NCBI GenBank assembly: GCA_016840285.1
Contig: JAEOSR010000115.1
Span: 1 to 20,838, forward strand
Origin: Candidatus Hodarchaeota archaeon
Lineage (GTDB): Archaea; Asgardarchaeota; Heimdallarchaeia; Hodarchaeales; Hodarchaeaceae
Length of the DNA: 20,838 bases
Direction of reading: 5' to 3'
The notes under the pieces were generated by a model. It did no database searches. It had not been told where the DNA came from and was given only the letters and a program-made list of their open reading frames with translations. The translations under genes were made by a program, and so were the position numbers. Below, piece after piece: positions 1-7,069 of this stretch (its first letter is position 1; every line of letters starts with the position of its first letter).

Positions 1-16
1 AAAATAAGATAGTTGT

Positions 17-37
17 ACTTTTCTAAGAAAAGTTTTT
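17..37 (+). terminator. hairpin followed by T-run at window start
   Basis: ACTTTTCT (17-24) and AGAAAAGT (26-33) form a perfect inverted repeat around one base, running into TTTTT. This would suit the 3' end of a plus-strand gene lying left of the window. A TATA-like TTTATAAT overlaps its right edge and could serve the next gene. Archaeal termination depends mainly on the T-run, so the stem may be incidental. Confidence 0.35.
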
Positions 38-74
38 ATAATGAGTGATCGAGAAAATATTGGGTTGAGAAAAA

Positions 75-566
75 TTGCCTGGTTATTCTACTCATTTTTT
101 TGTCGGATTCTTGATTGCAATCCCTTTCTTCCACTGGGATGAAAAGGATCGTTTAAAAACACTAGTATTAGGGGCTTTTGCGGGGATTATTCCTGATATT
201 GATGGGATTTGGGCTGTAATTACTGTTGAAACAGAAAATCCAACGTTGAACTATCTCTTTTCACATCGTGGATTTTGGCATAATCCAATTCTTCCACTTT
301 TGTTTGCAATTTTTTCAGGTATATACCTCGCAATTATATTCCTTCCTAAGCGAAAGGTGGCAAAAGATCATTTTTGGTCACTATCACCTATCGTTCTTGC
401 ATGGTTCTCTCACTTAATCCTTGACTTCGGATTTACCACTACAAACAATATTCCCGCATTAATCTTTGAATTACCACTTCTTACTGTTTACGCGCTCGAT
501 CAAATATCAGCATTCGCTATTTCGGCTCTTTTTGGATATATCCTCTGGAAACGAGCTGGTTCGTGA
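75..566 (+). CDS. membrane-bound metal-dependent hydrolase, DUF457/YdjM-like
   Basis: A 163-residue integral membrane protein. It resembles the YdjM/DUF457 family of predicted membrane metal-dependent hydrolases, whose substrate is generally unknown. Putative metal ligands are spread through the chain: His7 in the N-terminal STH, PDIDG (Asp41, Asp43), SHRGFWHN (His64, His69) and SHLILD (His113, Asp117). About four hydrophobic segments surround them (roughly 8-20, 30-50, 71-90, 102-120), with another near the C-terminus. The TTG at 75 is the only usable start, because an in-frame TGA lies at 66-68, and it gives the short N-terminus expected for the family. A TATA-like TTTATAAT lies about 40 bases upstream. 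Length is normal and the gene looks intact. The fold assignment is fairly secure; enzymatic activity is family inference. Confidence 0.8.
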   Translation: MPGYSTHFFVGFLIAIPFFHWDEKDRLKTLVLGAFAGIIPDIDGIWAVITVETENPTLNYLFSHRGFWHNPILPLLFAIFSGIYLAIIFLPKRKVAKDHFWSLSPIVLAWFSHLILDFGFTTTNNIPALIFELPLLTVYALDQISAFAISALFGYILWKRAGS

Positions 567-764
567 TCATTGTTAGTGGAACCTAAATTTTCGCACATTC
601 GGTACAGGGTTCCGTACGTTGAGACATATCCTTTAATTACACTTTTGATGAATATCGAAAAGCTGGTTCAGTTTAAAATGGGACACATTAAACTAGGTAA
701 AATCTTGGGAACAGTTAGCAAAGTTAGCCGAGTATGGCAATGTCTTTCATTCGATAAACAGTAA

Positions 765-819
765 CTTTTTCCCCATTTGGATATGTTCAGAAACTATAAA
801 GGGTCAATCCAATACATAT
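765..819 (+). repeat. dispersed repeat A, copy 1
   Basis: This 55-base segment matches 3016-3071 with about three mismatches and a one-base gap by hand alignment. Weaker similarity extends left around CGATAAA. It contains a TATA-like CTATAAA at 795-801. It abuts repeat B copy 1 directly. Both A copies have the same orientation. Confidence 0.75.
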
Positions 820-887
820 ACCCAGGTATTTATAATTAGGTGACGCATTCTTATCCACTGGATCCATGTGTGACCAGAATGGTAGGT
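820..887 (+). repeat. dispersed repeat B, copy 1
   Basis: This 68-base segment aligns without gaps to 13062-13129, with 56 identical positions by hand count. It carries ATTTATAA near its left end, which looks like an archaeal TATA box. The second copy sits just upstream of the MntA gene, so the block may be a duplicated promoter region. It encodes a short frame beginning GTG at 840, but see the rejected items. Confidence 0.75.
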
Positions 888-970
888 TTGAATTATTTGA
901 CTGAGTTTACAGAGGAATTTTCAATAATGATGTGAATAGATAAGAGAAAAAACTTGAGGAATGGAAAAGA

Positions 971-1549
971 ATGCAAAACGAGAAAAAAAAAGAGAATAGA
1001 ATATTGGGAATAGTAGGAAGTCCACGTCGGGGAGGAAATACAGATATAATAGTAGATGAAATATTGAACGGAGCAAAAGAAAGTGGTGCCAAAACGGAAA
1101 AAATTTTTCTAACTGAGCTAACGATAAACCCATGTGATGGCTGTAATGTGTGTTTTAAAAACAAGAATGGCAACTGTAAATATGAAGATGATTTTACAGT
1201 AGTAAAAAAGAAGATGGAAGAAAGTCGAACTTGGATAATCGGAACACCAGTCTATTGGTGGGGACCCACAGCCATACTAAAAGCATTCATTGATAGATGG
1301 TACGAACATAATATAACAAGACAGTTCTTTAGAGAAAAAAGCATGATACTAGTTGTTGCTTCTGGTGGAGGGAGTGAATCGTATTCCCGTCACATTGTTG
1401 GAATGATGGAAGACATAGCAAAATATGTCGGAATAAATTTCAAAGATAAGATTATTTGTACGGGAGTAGGAAGGAGAGGAGACGTTAAAAATAGACCAGA
1501 GATCTTAAGAACAGCTTTAAACGCTGGGAGAAATATAATTGTAGAGTAG
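971..1549 (+). CDS. iron-sulfur flavoprotein, NADPH-dependent FMN reductase family
   Basis: A 192-residue flavodoxin-like redox protein. The N-terminal GSPRRGGNTD (residues 16-25) is the phosphate-binding loop for FMN, and TPVYWWGPT matches the second flavin loop. Cys55, Cys58, Cys61 and Cys69 form CX2CX2CX7C, the compact Fe-S cluster motif of archaeal iron-sulfur flavoproteins (Isf), which accept electrons from ferredoxin. It therefore probably carries a [4Fe-4S] cluster as well as FMN and works as a cytosolic electron carrier or in oxidative-stress reduction; its partner is unknown. The ATG at 971 is preceded by GAGGA about eleven bases upstream. Repeat B copy 1 lies immediately upstream and may provide the promoter. 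Length is as expected and nothing is missing. Confidence 0.88.
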   Translation: MQNEKKKENRILGIVGSPRRGGNTDIIVDEILNGAKESGAKTEKIFLTELTINPCDGCNVCFKNKNGNCKYEDDFTVVKKKMEESRTWIIGTPVYWWGPTAILKAFIDRWYEHNITRQFFREKSMILVVASGGGSESYSRHIVGMMEDIAKYVGINFKDKIICTGVGRRGDVKNRPEILRTALNAGRNIIVE

Positions 1550-1572
1550 GTACGGATATTGATTAGCACAAT

Positions 1573-1615
1573 ATACTTCTAGGATTTTTTAATTTAATAT
1601 TTGGAGAAGAAGTAT
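1573..1615 (+). terminator. possible terminator: inverted repeat with T6 run
   Basis: ATACTTCT (1573-1580) is complementary to AGAAGTAT (1608-1615), with a T6 run (1585-1590) in the long loop. It lies shortly after the flavoprotein stop. The T-run is the part an archaeal polymerase would recognise; the stem is weak. Confidence 0.3.
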
Positions 1616-1667
1616 TCAGTATCTATTAAATTAATCAAATGAAGACTTATCTAAAGCTTGACATATC

Positions 1668-1750
1668 CAAGAAGGCTGGATTAGCTCTTTTATTCTTTAA
1701 TCAAGAGGCCAACCTTTTCTGCTATATTTTGCCAATCTCTCGATAATTAA
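1668..1750 (+). repeat. dispersed repeat C, copy 1 (long form)
   Basis: The core AAGGCTGGATTAGCTC is followed by TTTTATT and, after a spacer, by AATCTCTCGATAATTAA. The same blocks occur at 3121-3180 with about 30 fewer bases between them. The copy sits where the missing ATPase domain of the minus-strand kinase-like gene would be expected. Confidence 0.6.
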
Positions 1751-1817
1751 ATTGTTATTCAATCCATGACATGAAATCTTCTTGTGTAAGGGGTTTGATT
1801 ATAGTTAGACTTACAAT

Positions 1818-2657
1818 TTATAACTCCCTTATTTCTTTAATTAAATTACCTGCTTCTGTACATTTTTTCTTAATCAGTTGTACATTTACTGGCTCTTCAT
1901 TAGTCGAAAATGTTTGGGTTTCTACAGTGTTAAGGATAATTTGCATAATATTCCCTAAATCATGAGAATACCTATCCTTCAACTGAAATTTATGATAATA
2001 AGACAAGCTATGCTCAAGATGGATTGTAAGAATGGCTATAAGTATTGTAATTCCAATACCAAAGAAGTAATAAATGATAATTGATGGAAGATCATTTGCA
2101 AGATATAAACCAAAGGAATAACCCTTTAGTGTGATCAAAATCACATTAATCAAGTAAATAAATCCAAACCCAATTGAACCATAAAACCACTTCAGACTAT
2201 CTCCAAGAAAATTTCTCATATTTCGCCATTCTCTCCAACTACTAGTTATCACAGTAATAAACAAGAGAAAATAAATAATTAAGGTAAAGTTGATCGCAAA
2301 ATCAAGTCCAAAGAGAAAAAACAATAAAATCATTGTTAGAATGATGAACAGAGATGAACCAACCACTATGACATTAGATATCTGTTGGAAATAAGATATT
2401 ATTGCATAGATGATGAGCAATAACCCTATCAAAATCAGAATGTTATTAAAAATTAACAAACTCTCTGATGTAAGCTGATCTCTGGTATTATCGGAGGTAA
2501 AAGGAAGTATAACCGATATAACCCATAAAAACCAGCCAACTATATATAACCTGAACCTTGGATGTCTTGTACTTAAGAATAAATCGATCGAAACTCCTAA
2601 ACCTATTATTCGTATGAAAGTTAATAAAATAAGACTGAAAACAATAAGAACATTCAT
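1818..2657 (-). CDS. multi-pass membrane protein with truncated histidine-kinase DHp segment
   Basis: A 279-residue protein with about seven hydrophobic segments over residues 1-215 (for example 3-24, 38-53, 68-90, 95-115, 120-138, 160-178, 192-212). A cytoplasmic tail follows. The tail carries YSHDLGNIMQ (His232), resembling the H-box of HisKA dimerization domains, then a second helix ending in LIKEIREL. No N, G1 or G2 boxes of a HATPase domain follow: a TAA stops the chain right after the second helix. The same frame continues open for twenty codons beyond that stop and then reaches another TAA. It could be a kinase that lost its catalytic domain, or a sensor half that pairs with another kinase. 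What it senses is not visible. ATG start at 2657, with no clear ribosome binding site. Confidence 0.7.
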   Translation of the reverse strand: MNVLIVFSLILLTFIRIIGLGVSIDLFLSTRHPRFRLYIVGWFLWVISVILPFTSDNTRDQLTSESLLIFNNILILIGLLLIIYAIISYFQQISNVIVVGSSLFIILTMILLFFLFGLDFAINFTLIIYFLLFITVITSSWREWRNMRNFLGDSLKWFYGSIGFGFIYLINVILITLKGYSFGLYLANDLPSIIIYYFFGIGITILIAILTIHLEHSLSYYHKFQLKDRYSHDLGNIMQIILNTVETQTFSTNEEPVNVQLIKKKCTEAGNLIKEIREL

Positions 2658-2719
2658 ATTGCATCGACAACTTGAATTTCATTATCCTAAAGGGAATGAA
2701 TCTCGCGTATCCCCCGTAG

Positions 2720-2759
2720 TTTGACAGATAGTCAAAGTACGAAGAAATCGAACGATTTC
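2720..2759. repeat. two adjacent perfect inverted repeats
   Basis: TTTGAC (2720-2725) pairs with GTCAAA (2731-2736) across five bases. GAAATCG (2744-2750) pairs with CGATTTC (2753-2759) across two. They stand 60-100 bases upstream of the minus-strand kinase-like gene, where an operator or RNA leader structure could lie. Confidence 0.5.
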
Positions 2760-2982
2760 ACTACTCAGCTCTAGAATATTAAAAATTTACCTAATTGATA
2801 ACCCGTGAAAAATGGTTAGCCCAACATACGAAGTCTTCAGAGTGAAACTTTCTTTCCCACTTCAGCTTTAAGAACTAGAATTCAACTTTTGGGAAGCAAA
2901 TATGTAGAGGAGCTTCTCTAAATAGAAAATACTATCATTTTTTTTCTTACAGCTAAATTAAACCGTTCCGTGATACCTAGGC

Positions 2983-3002
2983 TTTTATCGCGAACGATAA
3001 AA
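2983..3002. repeat. perfect 8-bp hairpin with CGAA loop
   Basis: TTTTATCG (2983-2990), loop CGAA, CGATAAAA (2995-3002). It ends 13 bases before repeat A copy 2. The CGATAAA stretch also precedes repeat A copy 1, so half of the hairpin may belong to the A element. Confidence 0.55.
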
Positions 3003-3015
3003 ACAGCTCATTCCA

Positions 3016-3071
3016 CTTTTTTCCCATTTGGATATGTTTAGAAACTATAAAGGGTCAAATCCAATAAATAT
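3016..3071 (+). repeat. dispersed repeat A, copy 2
   Basis: Near-identical to 765-819, including the CTATAAA box. Unlike copy 1 it is not followed by repeat B, and no gene starts within 400 bases. Confidence 0.75.
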
Positions 3072-3120
3072 GTCAGGTCAGTAAGTAAGACAGAGATTAA
3101 GAGCAAAAAGACCGAAAAAA

Positions 3121-3180
3121 AGACTTAAAAGCTGGAATAGCTCTTTTATTGCACCTTTTCTCAATCTCTTGATAATTAAT
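3121..3180 (+). repeat. dispersed repeat C, copy 2 (short form)
   Basis: AAAAGCTGGAATAGCTC, then TTTTATT, CCTTTTCT and CAATCTCTTGATAATTAA. These blocks match the long form at 1668-1750 in the same order, with a shorter spacer. Confidence 0.6.
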
Positions 3181-3588
3181 CTGATGTCTATAAGGTTGTT
3201 AAAAAAACCGACAAAATCTTTCGCGAGCCCCACTTCTTCCAATAGTTGACACATACGATTGTATCGTGAGGTAGACAGTCACGAAAAAGTACATGCTAAG
3301 ATCACCTCGCCATAAAGGGAAGTAATAGAAAACCAGTTCTTTACTAAGAGTAAAAATATTCTACCTAAAACTTTGTTAAAAATTCACAGAAAGGTCAGAG
3401 AATGAAGGTTCCTATTCTTGAGAATATCGACTAATCGTTTATAATTAAGAATGTCGCAATCAACTTAACGAATTAATATCTAAAAGGTTTTGTCGCCCTT
3501 TAACCATCCTAGGATTGGCCTTAATTTCTTTTGTGAAAAGGACTTGCTGTATTTCAAAAAATTAATTAAGGATGAGGGAGGGGTAATA

Positions 3589-4173
3589 TTGTTCGGGGAT
3601 AATCGCGTGTCAACAAACGACCTCGTGTTAAAAATTTGCTCAATTGGCTCATTCTACGTTGGTAAAACCTCCCTTATCCGTAGATTTGCTGATTGGAAAT
3701 TCTCAACTAATTATCTACCCACCATTGGTGTTGACTACACCATAAAACGGATAGTTCTGAATGATAAACCCGTCAAACTTCTATTAGCTGATACTGCTGG
3801 GCAGGAGGTTTTTGGCAAAGTACGGCCAAGTTATTATATTGGATCCTTGGGGTGTCTAGTAGTATTTGCTCTGAATAATAGAAAGTCATTCAACGCAGTG
3901 CCACATTGGATAAGGGAATATCGAAGTAAAGTCAACCCACATTCTCTTGTGGTGTTAGTTGGTAATAAAAATGATTTGATCAATGATCGAGTTATTTCTT
4001 CTGAAGAAGCCCAATCAATGGCCAAAAAGTACAATATTATGTATTACGAAACCTCTGCTCTGTGGGGTGGCCTGGAAATAATAGAGATCTTCCATACCTT
4101 AGCTTCATACATTCTGAATATAATCGCAAAAATTCACCCGCGACCACAATATCTGCCGTTATCAGGATTGTAA
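3589..4173 (+). CDS. Ras/Rab-like small GTPase with unusual P-loop
   Basis: A 195-residue GTP-binding switch of the Ras superfamily, likely acting in membrane or cytoskeletal regulation as inferred for Asgard Rab-like proteins. The G motifs are present in order: P-loop GSFYVGKT (residues 20-27), switch Thr in PTIG (45), DTAGQE (68-73), VGNKND (G4, 124-129) and ETSA (154-157). The P-loop is odd: the positions equivalent to Ras Gly12 and Gly13 are Phe and Tyr, which should disturb the hydrolysis site, although the Gln of DTAGQ is kept. No C-terminal prenylation Cys is present. The start chosen is the TTG at 3589, five bases after GGGAGGGG. The frame is open back to a TTG at 3490, which lies closer to a TATA-like box at 3438, so a 33-residue extension is possible. 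Confidence 0.85.
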   Translation: MFGDNRVSTNDLVLKICSIGSFYVGKTSLIRRFADWKFSTNYLPTIGVDYTIKRIVLNDKPVKLLLADTAGQEVFGKVRPSYYIGSLGCLVVFALNNRKSFNAVPHWIREYRSKVNPHSLVVLVGNKNDLINDRVISSEEAQSMAKKYNIMYYETSALWGGLEIIEIFHTLASYILNIIAKIHPRPQYLPLSGL

Positions 4174-4175
4174 AG

Positions 4176-4461
4176 CTAATTCTTTACTAAGTGAACTACT
4201 CTGTTACCATAATATTCCAAACATTTCGCCACTATGCCTGACACCTTTATATCAGTAATTTTTAGGTCACAAAAGACTGGATTAACACCTTAATATCTTT
4301 AACTTGAAAGATTTGATTTGATATACTCAAAGAGTGAATGAACGTCATTTTTAGATGAACCTGTGTCTAAAACTGTTACTTTACCGTCGCAAAAATTGGT
4401 CCCACGTTGAATGGTACAATAACACCTACCTCATCATACGAAAATATAGTACATCATCCCA
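4176..4461 (-). pseudogene. possible decayed gene, several broken frames
   Basis: Read on the minus strand, three consecutive stretches look like protein but lie in different frames. One contains YDEVGVIVPFNVGPIF, one KVTVLDTGSSKND and LFEYIKSN, and the last ITDIKVSGIVAKCLEYYGNR, ending at a stop two bases from the GTPase stop. Joined, they would form a chain of about 90 residues. No start codon or ribosome binding site is clear. The family is not recognised. The AT-rich background can give protein-like fragments by chance, so confidence is low. Confidence 0.3.
4265..4287 (+). repeat. family C motif, copy 3
   Basis: GTCACAAAAGACTGGATTAA matches the consensus TGTCGTAAAAGGCTGGATTA in most positions. 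It lies about 90 bases after the GTPase stop. Confidence 0.45.
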
Positions 4462-4564
4462 TATTCAAATACGAATAACCTTCTTTCCGAATAGTTAATT
4501 CTTCCAAAATATGGTTTTAATTTCTTTGAAGGTATTTTCAGGCCTAACAAGCAATTAACTACAT

Positions 4565-5635
4565 TTATCTCATGAGTACATCATTAAGTTCTTGTAAAAA
4601 TGAATCAAGAAACTGCTGCAGCTCGGGTCTGGGCTTTGAATTAGTAATAGAAATCCCCAGTGGTTGAAATTGATGTTTTTTGAATGATGTTTCTATAATA
4701 AGAAACAGGTAATATTCGGGTCTATGTCCTCGAATATCCCATCGAATATCGGTGATTTGATGTTTAGAAATAGTTGTCACGCGATAGAACTTCCAGAATC
4801 CTCTTCCGACTTGTATTTTTTCATTCTCTGCTACTATCACAAACCGAGAGAGAAGTATAATGCAAACCAAGGTAGTGAAAACAACTCCAATTGCGCTGAT
4901 TGCTAAACTTATTGTAAATGTAAAATTATGCTGAAAAAAAGAAATAAACTCTGTAATAAAAAAGAGAAAGAAAGCAATGACAATTATAGGACCAATTATT
5001 CTTGGGACATAACTTTTGTGGATAGGAGAACTAATAACGATTTTAGTTTGATATGGAGATCTTTTAGTTTCAAATGAGAACATCAGGGGCCATTCTCGCT
5101 TATTTCTTATTGTTTGGTAGAGGCCAAAGAAAAACGAACCAACTAAGGCAAGAAAAGCACAAATCATCGTAATTAACCATGGGATAATCAGAACACCAGC
5201 ATCAAATCCGAGAACACGTTGATTTGAACAATATAATCTTAAATTGGCAGAACCTTGGGTTGGTTCGATAATAACATGAGCAACTAATGTATAATTCCCA
5301 GATTCCTCAACTTGAAATCCATCTCCCAAGGCTGGATAATGGATATCAGGTGGATCAGGCTCCAGTTCGTATTCTAGATCTTTTCCTACGAGGAGGGCGG
5401 AGAAGATTACTTCTTCTCCTCGTAGAATCGAAATATTAATAGTTTCATCACCAGACCACGCTGTTACTTCAAAGTCATAATACCACTCTTTCTTGAGGTC
5501 TAATGTGAAAGTTTTTGTACCTTCAGTGGGTAATGCATAGTTCTTTTCAGTTGTTTGAACAGAAACGAAGAGGAGAACAATCCCTCCAAAAAATAACAAA
5601 CAGTTGATAATGACTAATGCTGGCCTTAATCTCAT
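4565..5635 (-). CDS. membrane protein with extracytoplasmic domain and C-terminal PH-like domain
   Basis: A 356-residue protein of unrecognised family. Residues 7-26 form an N-terminal membrane anchor. Residues 30-145 form a beta-rich outside domain with NIS and NYT sequons, probably a sandwich fold. Residues about 149-175, 212-232 and 238-264 are membrane helices. The cytoplasmic C-terminal ~90 residues are beta-rich and end in a helix (LQQFLDSFLQEL), which resembles bacterial PH-like (YdbT/bPH) domains, though this is inferred from pattern only. ATG start at 5635. It is the third of three genes in a row on the minus strand, with gaps of about 280 and 320 bases, so a single operon is unlikely. 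An internal 40-base hairpin lies at 5386-5425. Confidence 0.7.
   Translation of the reverse strand: MRLRPALVIINCLLFFGGIVLLFVSVQTTEKNYALPTEGTKTFTLDLKKEWYYDFEVTAWSGDETINISILRGEEVIFSALLVGKDLEYELEPDPPDIHYPALGDGFQVEESGNYTLVAHVIIEPTQGSANLRLYCSNQRVLGFDAGVLIIPWLITMICAFLALVGSFFFGLYQTIRNKREWPLMFSFETKRSPYQTKIVISSPIHKSYVPRIIGPIIVIAFFLFFITEFISFFQHNFTFTISLAISAIGVVFTTLVCIILLSRFVIVAENEKIQVGRGFWKFYRVTTISKHQITDIRWDIRGHRPEYYLFLIIETSFKKHQFQPLGISITNSKPRPELQQFLDSFLQELNDVLMR
5386..5425. repeat. strong inverted repeat inside a coding region
   Basis: CTACGAGGAG (5386-5395) is perfectly complementary to CTCCTCGTAG (5416-5425). Inside, AGAAG (5401-5405) pairs with CTTCT (5410-5414). The frame reads through it, encoding residues around LRGEEVIF and ALLVG. 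Confidence 0.6.
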
Positions 5636-5957
5636 TTGAACTATTTATCTCCAAATGGCTGTTAATATTGTGAAGATTCACGAAAGAAATTCAACTTATA
5701 ATTATTAAAAGATATATTAAAATTACATGAACCTCTTTATTAACTAAAATTAGCTTTATTTTTATAAAAAATCAGGAAAAAGGGAAATCTTAATTGACTG
5801 ACCCAATGTTGGTTTAAAGCAAGAAACCTTACCAGAAATATAAAAACTCAGTCATTACTAGACCTCTAAGGAACTTCTGAAGTGCAGACGATTCTTACAA
5901 ACTATATAGAATGAGAAAAGGAATTGAATTTTTGAAAAATCCTTAATTCTAATGAGT
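5636..5957. other. intergenic region, no gene seen
   Basis: 322 AT-rich bases between two minus-strand genes. It must contain the promoter of the membrane protein. Several A/T-rich TATA-like stretches exist at 5698-5726, none distinctive. Nothing else is recognisable. Confidence 0.4.
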
Positions 5958-6788
5958 TTATATATGGTTTTCAAGCCATTCCTTTAAATCTGTCAATACT
6001 TGGTTACGCCCAGGCTCTGGTTCGTTGTAAACTTCGTGAAATAATCCCTCATATAGTTTTAGCTGTTTATCGGTGGCTGTTATGCACGAAAACAACTCAG
6101 ACGTGTCAAGAGTGAGTTTGTCGAGTTCACCAGATTGAACTAAAATAGGGAGCTGGATTTTTGACAAAGAATCGGGAAACTTTTTGGTGACATTCAAATA
6201 TTCTGCTCCAAGACGATAAGTTATAAATGTAAATATTGATGGATCGTTCTTGTAGGCTTCAACGACCTTTGGATCACTAGAAACATCATCAGCTAAGTCA
6301 ATTTTAATCTTTCCTTTCGGCCTTATCTTTGAAAGAATTCCTGAAAGTAAAACAAGTAGTGGATTAACCTTACTTGTGGCTGGGTAACCAAATCCTGAAA
6401 AAATGACTCCAGTCAATTCATCTGGATATCTTTTCGCAAAATCAACGGCAATTAAGACACCCATAGAGTGACCTAACAGGAAGAACGGAATATTTCCCTC
6501 TTGTTCTTTGATAAGCTGGGTAAATTTCTTTGCATCCTCAGAGTAGTCGTTAAAACTATTAACATACCCCCTTGTCCCCTCTGATTTACCATGGCCCCGG
6601 AGATCATTAATATAGACTGAAAAGCCATTTGGAACTAAAAATTTGACCACATTGTTATAACGAGAACTATGTTCTGCTAATCCATGAAGGATTTGAATGA
6701 TGGCTTTTGATTTTCCCTCTGGCTGCCATACCTGATAATATAAATTGAGGCCATCATCGGTGGTAAAATGGTCTTCTACGTGTTTCAT
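5958..6788 (-). CDS. alpha/beta hydrolase, monoacylglycerol lipase / lysophospholipase-like
   Basis: A serine hydrolase of the monoacylglycerol-lipase (PldB/Hydrolase_4) group, 276 residues from the ATG, the normal family length. From that start, HGLAEHSSRY (35-44) carries the oxyanion-hole HG, and DLRGHGKSEG (62-71) is a family signature. GHSMG holds the nucleophile Ser108, Asp223 in SGELDK is the acid, and His251 in GLFHEVY is the base. It should hydrolyse monoacylglycerols, lysophospholipids or similar esters in the cytosol; the real substrate is unknown, which is interesting because archaeal membranes use ether lipids. A GTG at 6800 is an alternative start. The ATG is preferred because GTGGGA lies seven bases before it. 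No signal peptide is present. Confidence 0.88.
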   Translation of the reverse strand: MKHVEDHFTTDDGLNLYYQVWQPEGKSKAIIQILHGLAEHSSRYNNVVKFLVPNGFSVYINDLRGHGKSEGTRGYVNSFNDYSEDAKKFTQLIKEQEGNIPFFLLGHSMGVLIAVDFAKRYPDELTGVIFSGFGYPATSKVNPLLVLLSGILSKIRPKGKIKIDLADDVSSDPKVVEAYKNDPSIFTFITYRLGAEYLNVTKKFPDSLSKIQLPILVQSGELDKLTLDTSELFSCITATDKQLKLYEGLFHEVYNEPEPGRNQVLTDLKEWLENHI

Positions 6789-6817
6789 AATTTTTCCCAC
6801 ATCACATTCATCGAAAT

Positions 6818-6843
6818 GATCGAGTGATCAAGCTATATAATTA
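6818..6843 (-). promoter_or_regulatory. TATA-like box and small palindrome upstream of the hydrolase
   Basis: On the minus strand TTATATAGC lies about 45-50 bases before the ATG, a suitable place for an archaeal TATA box with a leader of about 20 bases. Just inside it, TGATCGAGTGATCA (6818-6831) is an inverted repeat that could bind a regulator near the transcription start. Position is the only evidence. Confidence 0.35.
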
Positions 6844-7046
6844 AGAAGTTTTTACACTTTCCCCATAAAAGACGTTTTCTTTGATCCATTCATAATAAAT
6901 TGTCATACTTTGTTTGATATGTCTAGTTATACTAAAAGAATCTTTATCTGAAAATTAGACGACTTTCAATGTAAACCTTCAAGGTTTGAAATTGTTCCTT
7001 TGATCAAAAAAATTTATTACTTCATTTTTGGGTGTAAATTTTAAAT

Positions 7047-7069
7047 AAAAGTGCTTTTCATTCACTTTT
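7047..7069 (-). terminator. hairpin overlapping the GTPase stop
   Basis: AAAAGTG (7047-7053) and CACTTTT (7063-7069) form a 7-bp inverted repeat that begins in the stop codon of the minus-strand GTPase. An A/T-rich tract follows. It may end that transcript before the hydrolase gene. Confidence 0.35.

Larger units (their letters stand above)
567..970. other. intergenic region with two dispersed repeats
   Basis: About 400 bases without a convincing gene. The first 200 hold only a weak short open frame. The second half is built from repeat A copy 1 and repeat B copy 1 placed back to back, each containing a TATA-like box. These may supply the promoter of the flavoprotein at 971. Confidence 0.5.
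2658..3588. other. long non-coding region with hairpins and repeats
   Basis: About 930 bases between a minus-strand and a plus-strand gene. No convincing coding frame is seen. It holds three perfect inverted repeats, repeat A copy 2 and repeat C copy 2. A TATA-like TTTATAA at 3438-3444 could serve the GTPase downstream. Confidence 0.5.
4174..4564. other. intergenic region between GTPase and membrane protein
   Basis: 390 bases without an intact gene. It contains a family C motif and several short protein-like minus-strand frames, described separately as a possible decayed gene. The rest, 4462-4564, shows nothing recognisable. Confidence 0.4.

Noticed and set aside
570..764. 64-codon plus-strand frame from TTG
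   Set aside because: No ribosome binding site, no recognisable motif and an ordinary background composition; the region lies next to repeat A.
840..935. Conserved HSYPLDxCVxRMV peptide shared by repeats B
   Set aside because: Both copies read through in this frame, but only three of seven coding differences are silent. The start would lie only a few bases after the TATA-like box, so nucleotide-level duplication explains it better.
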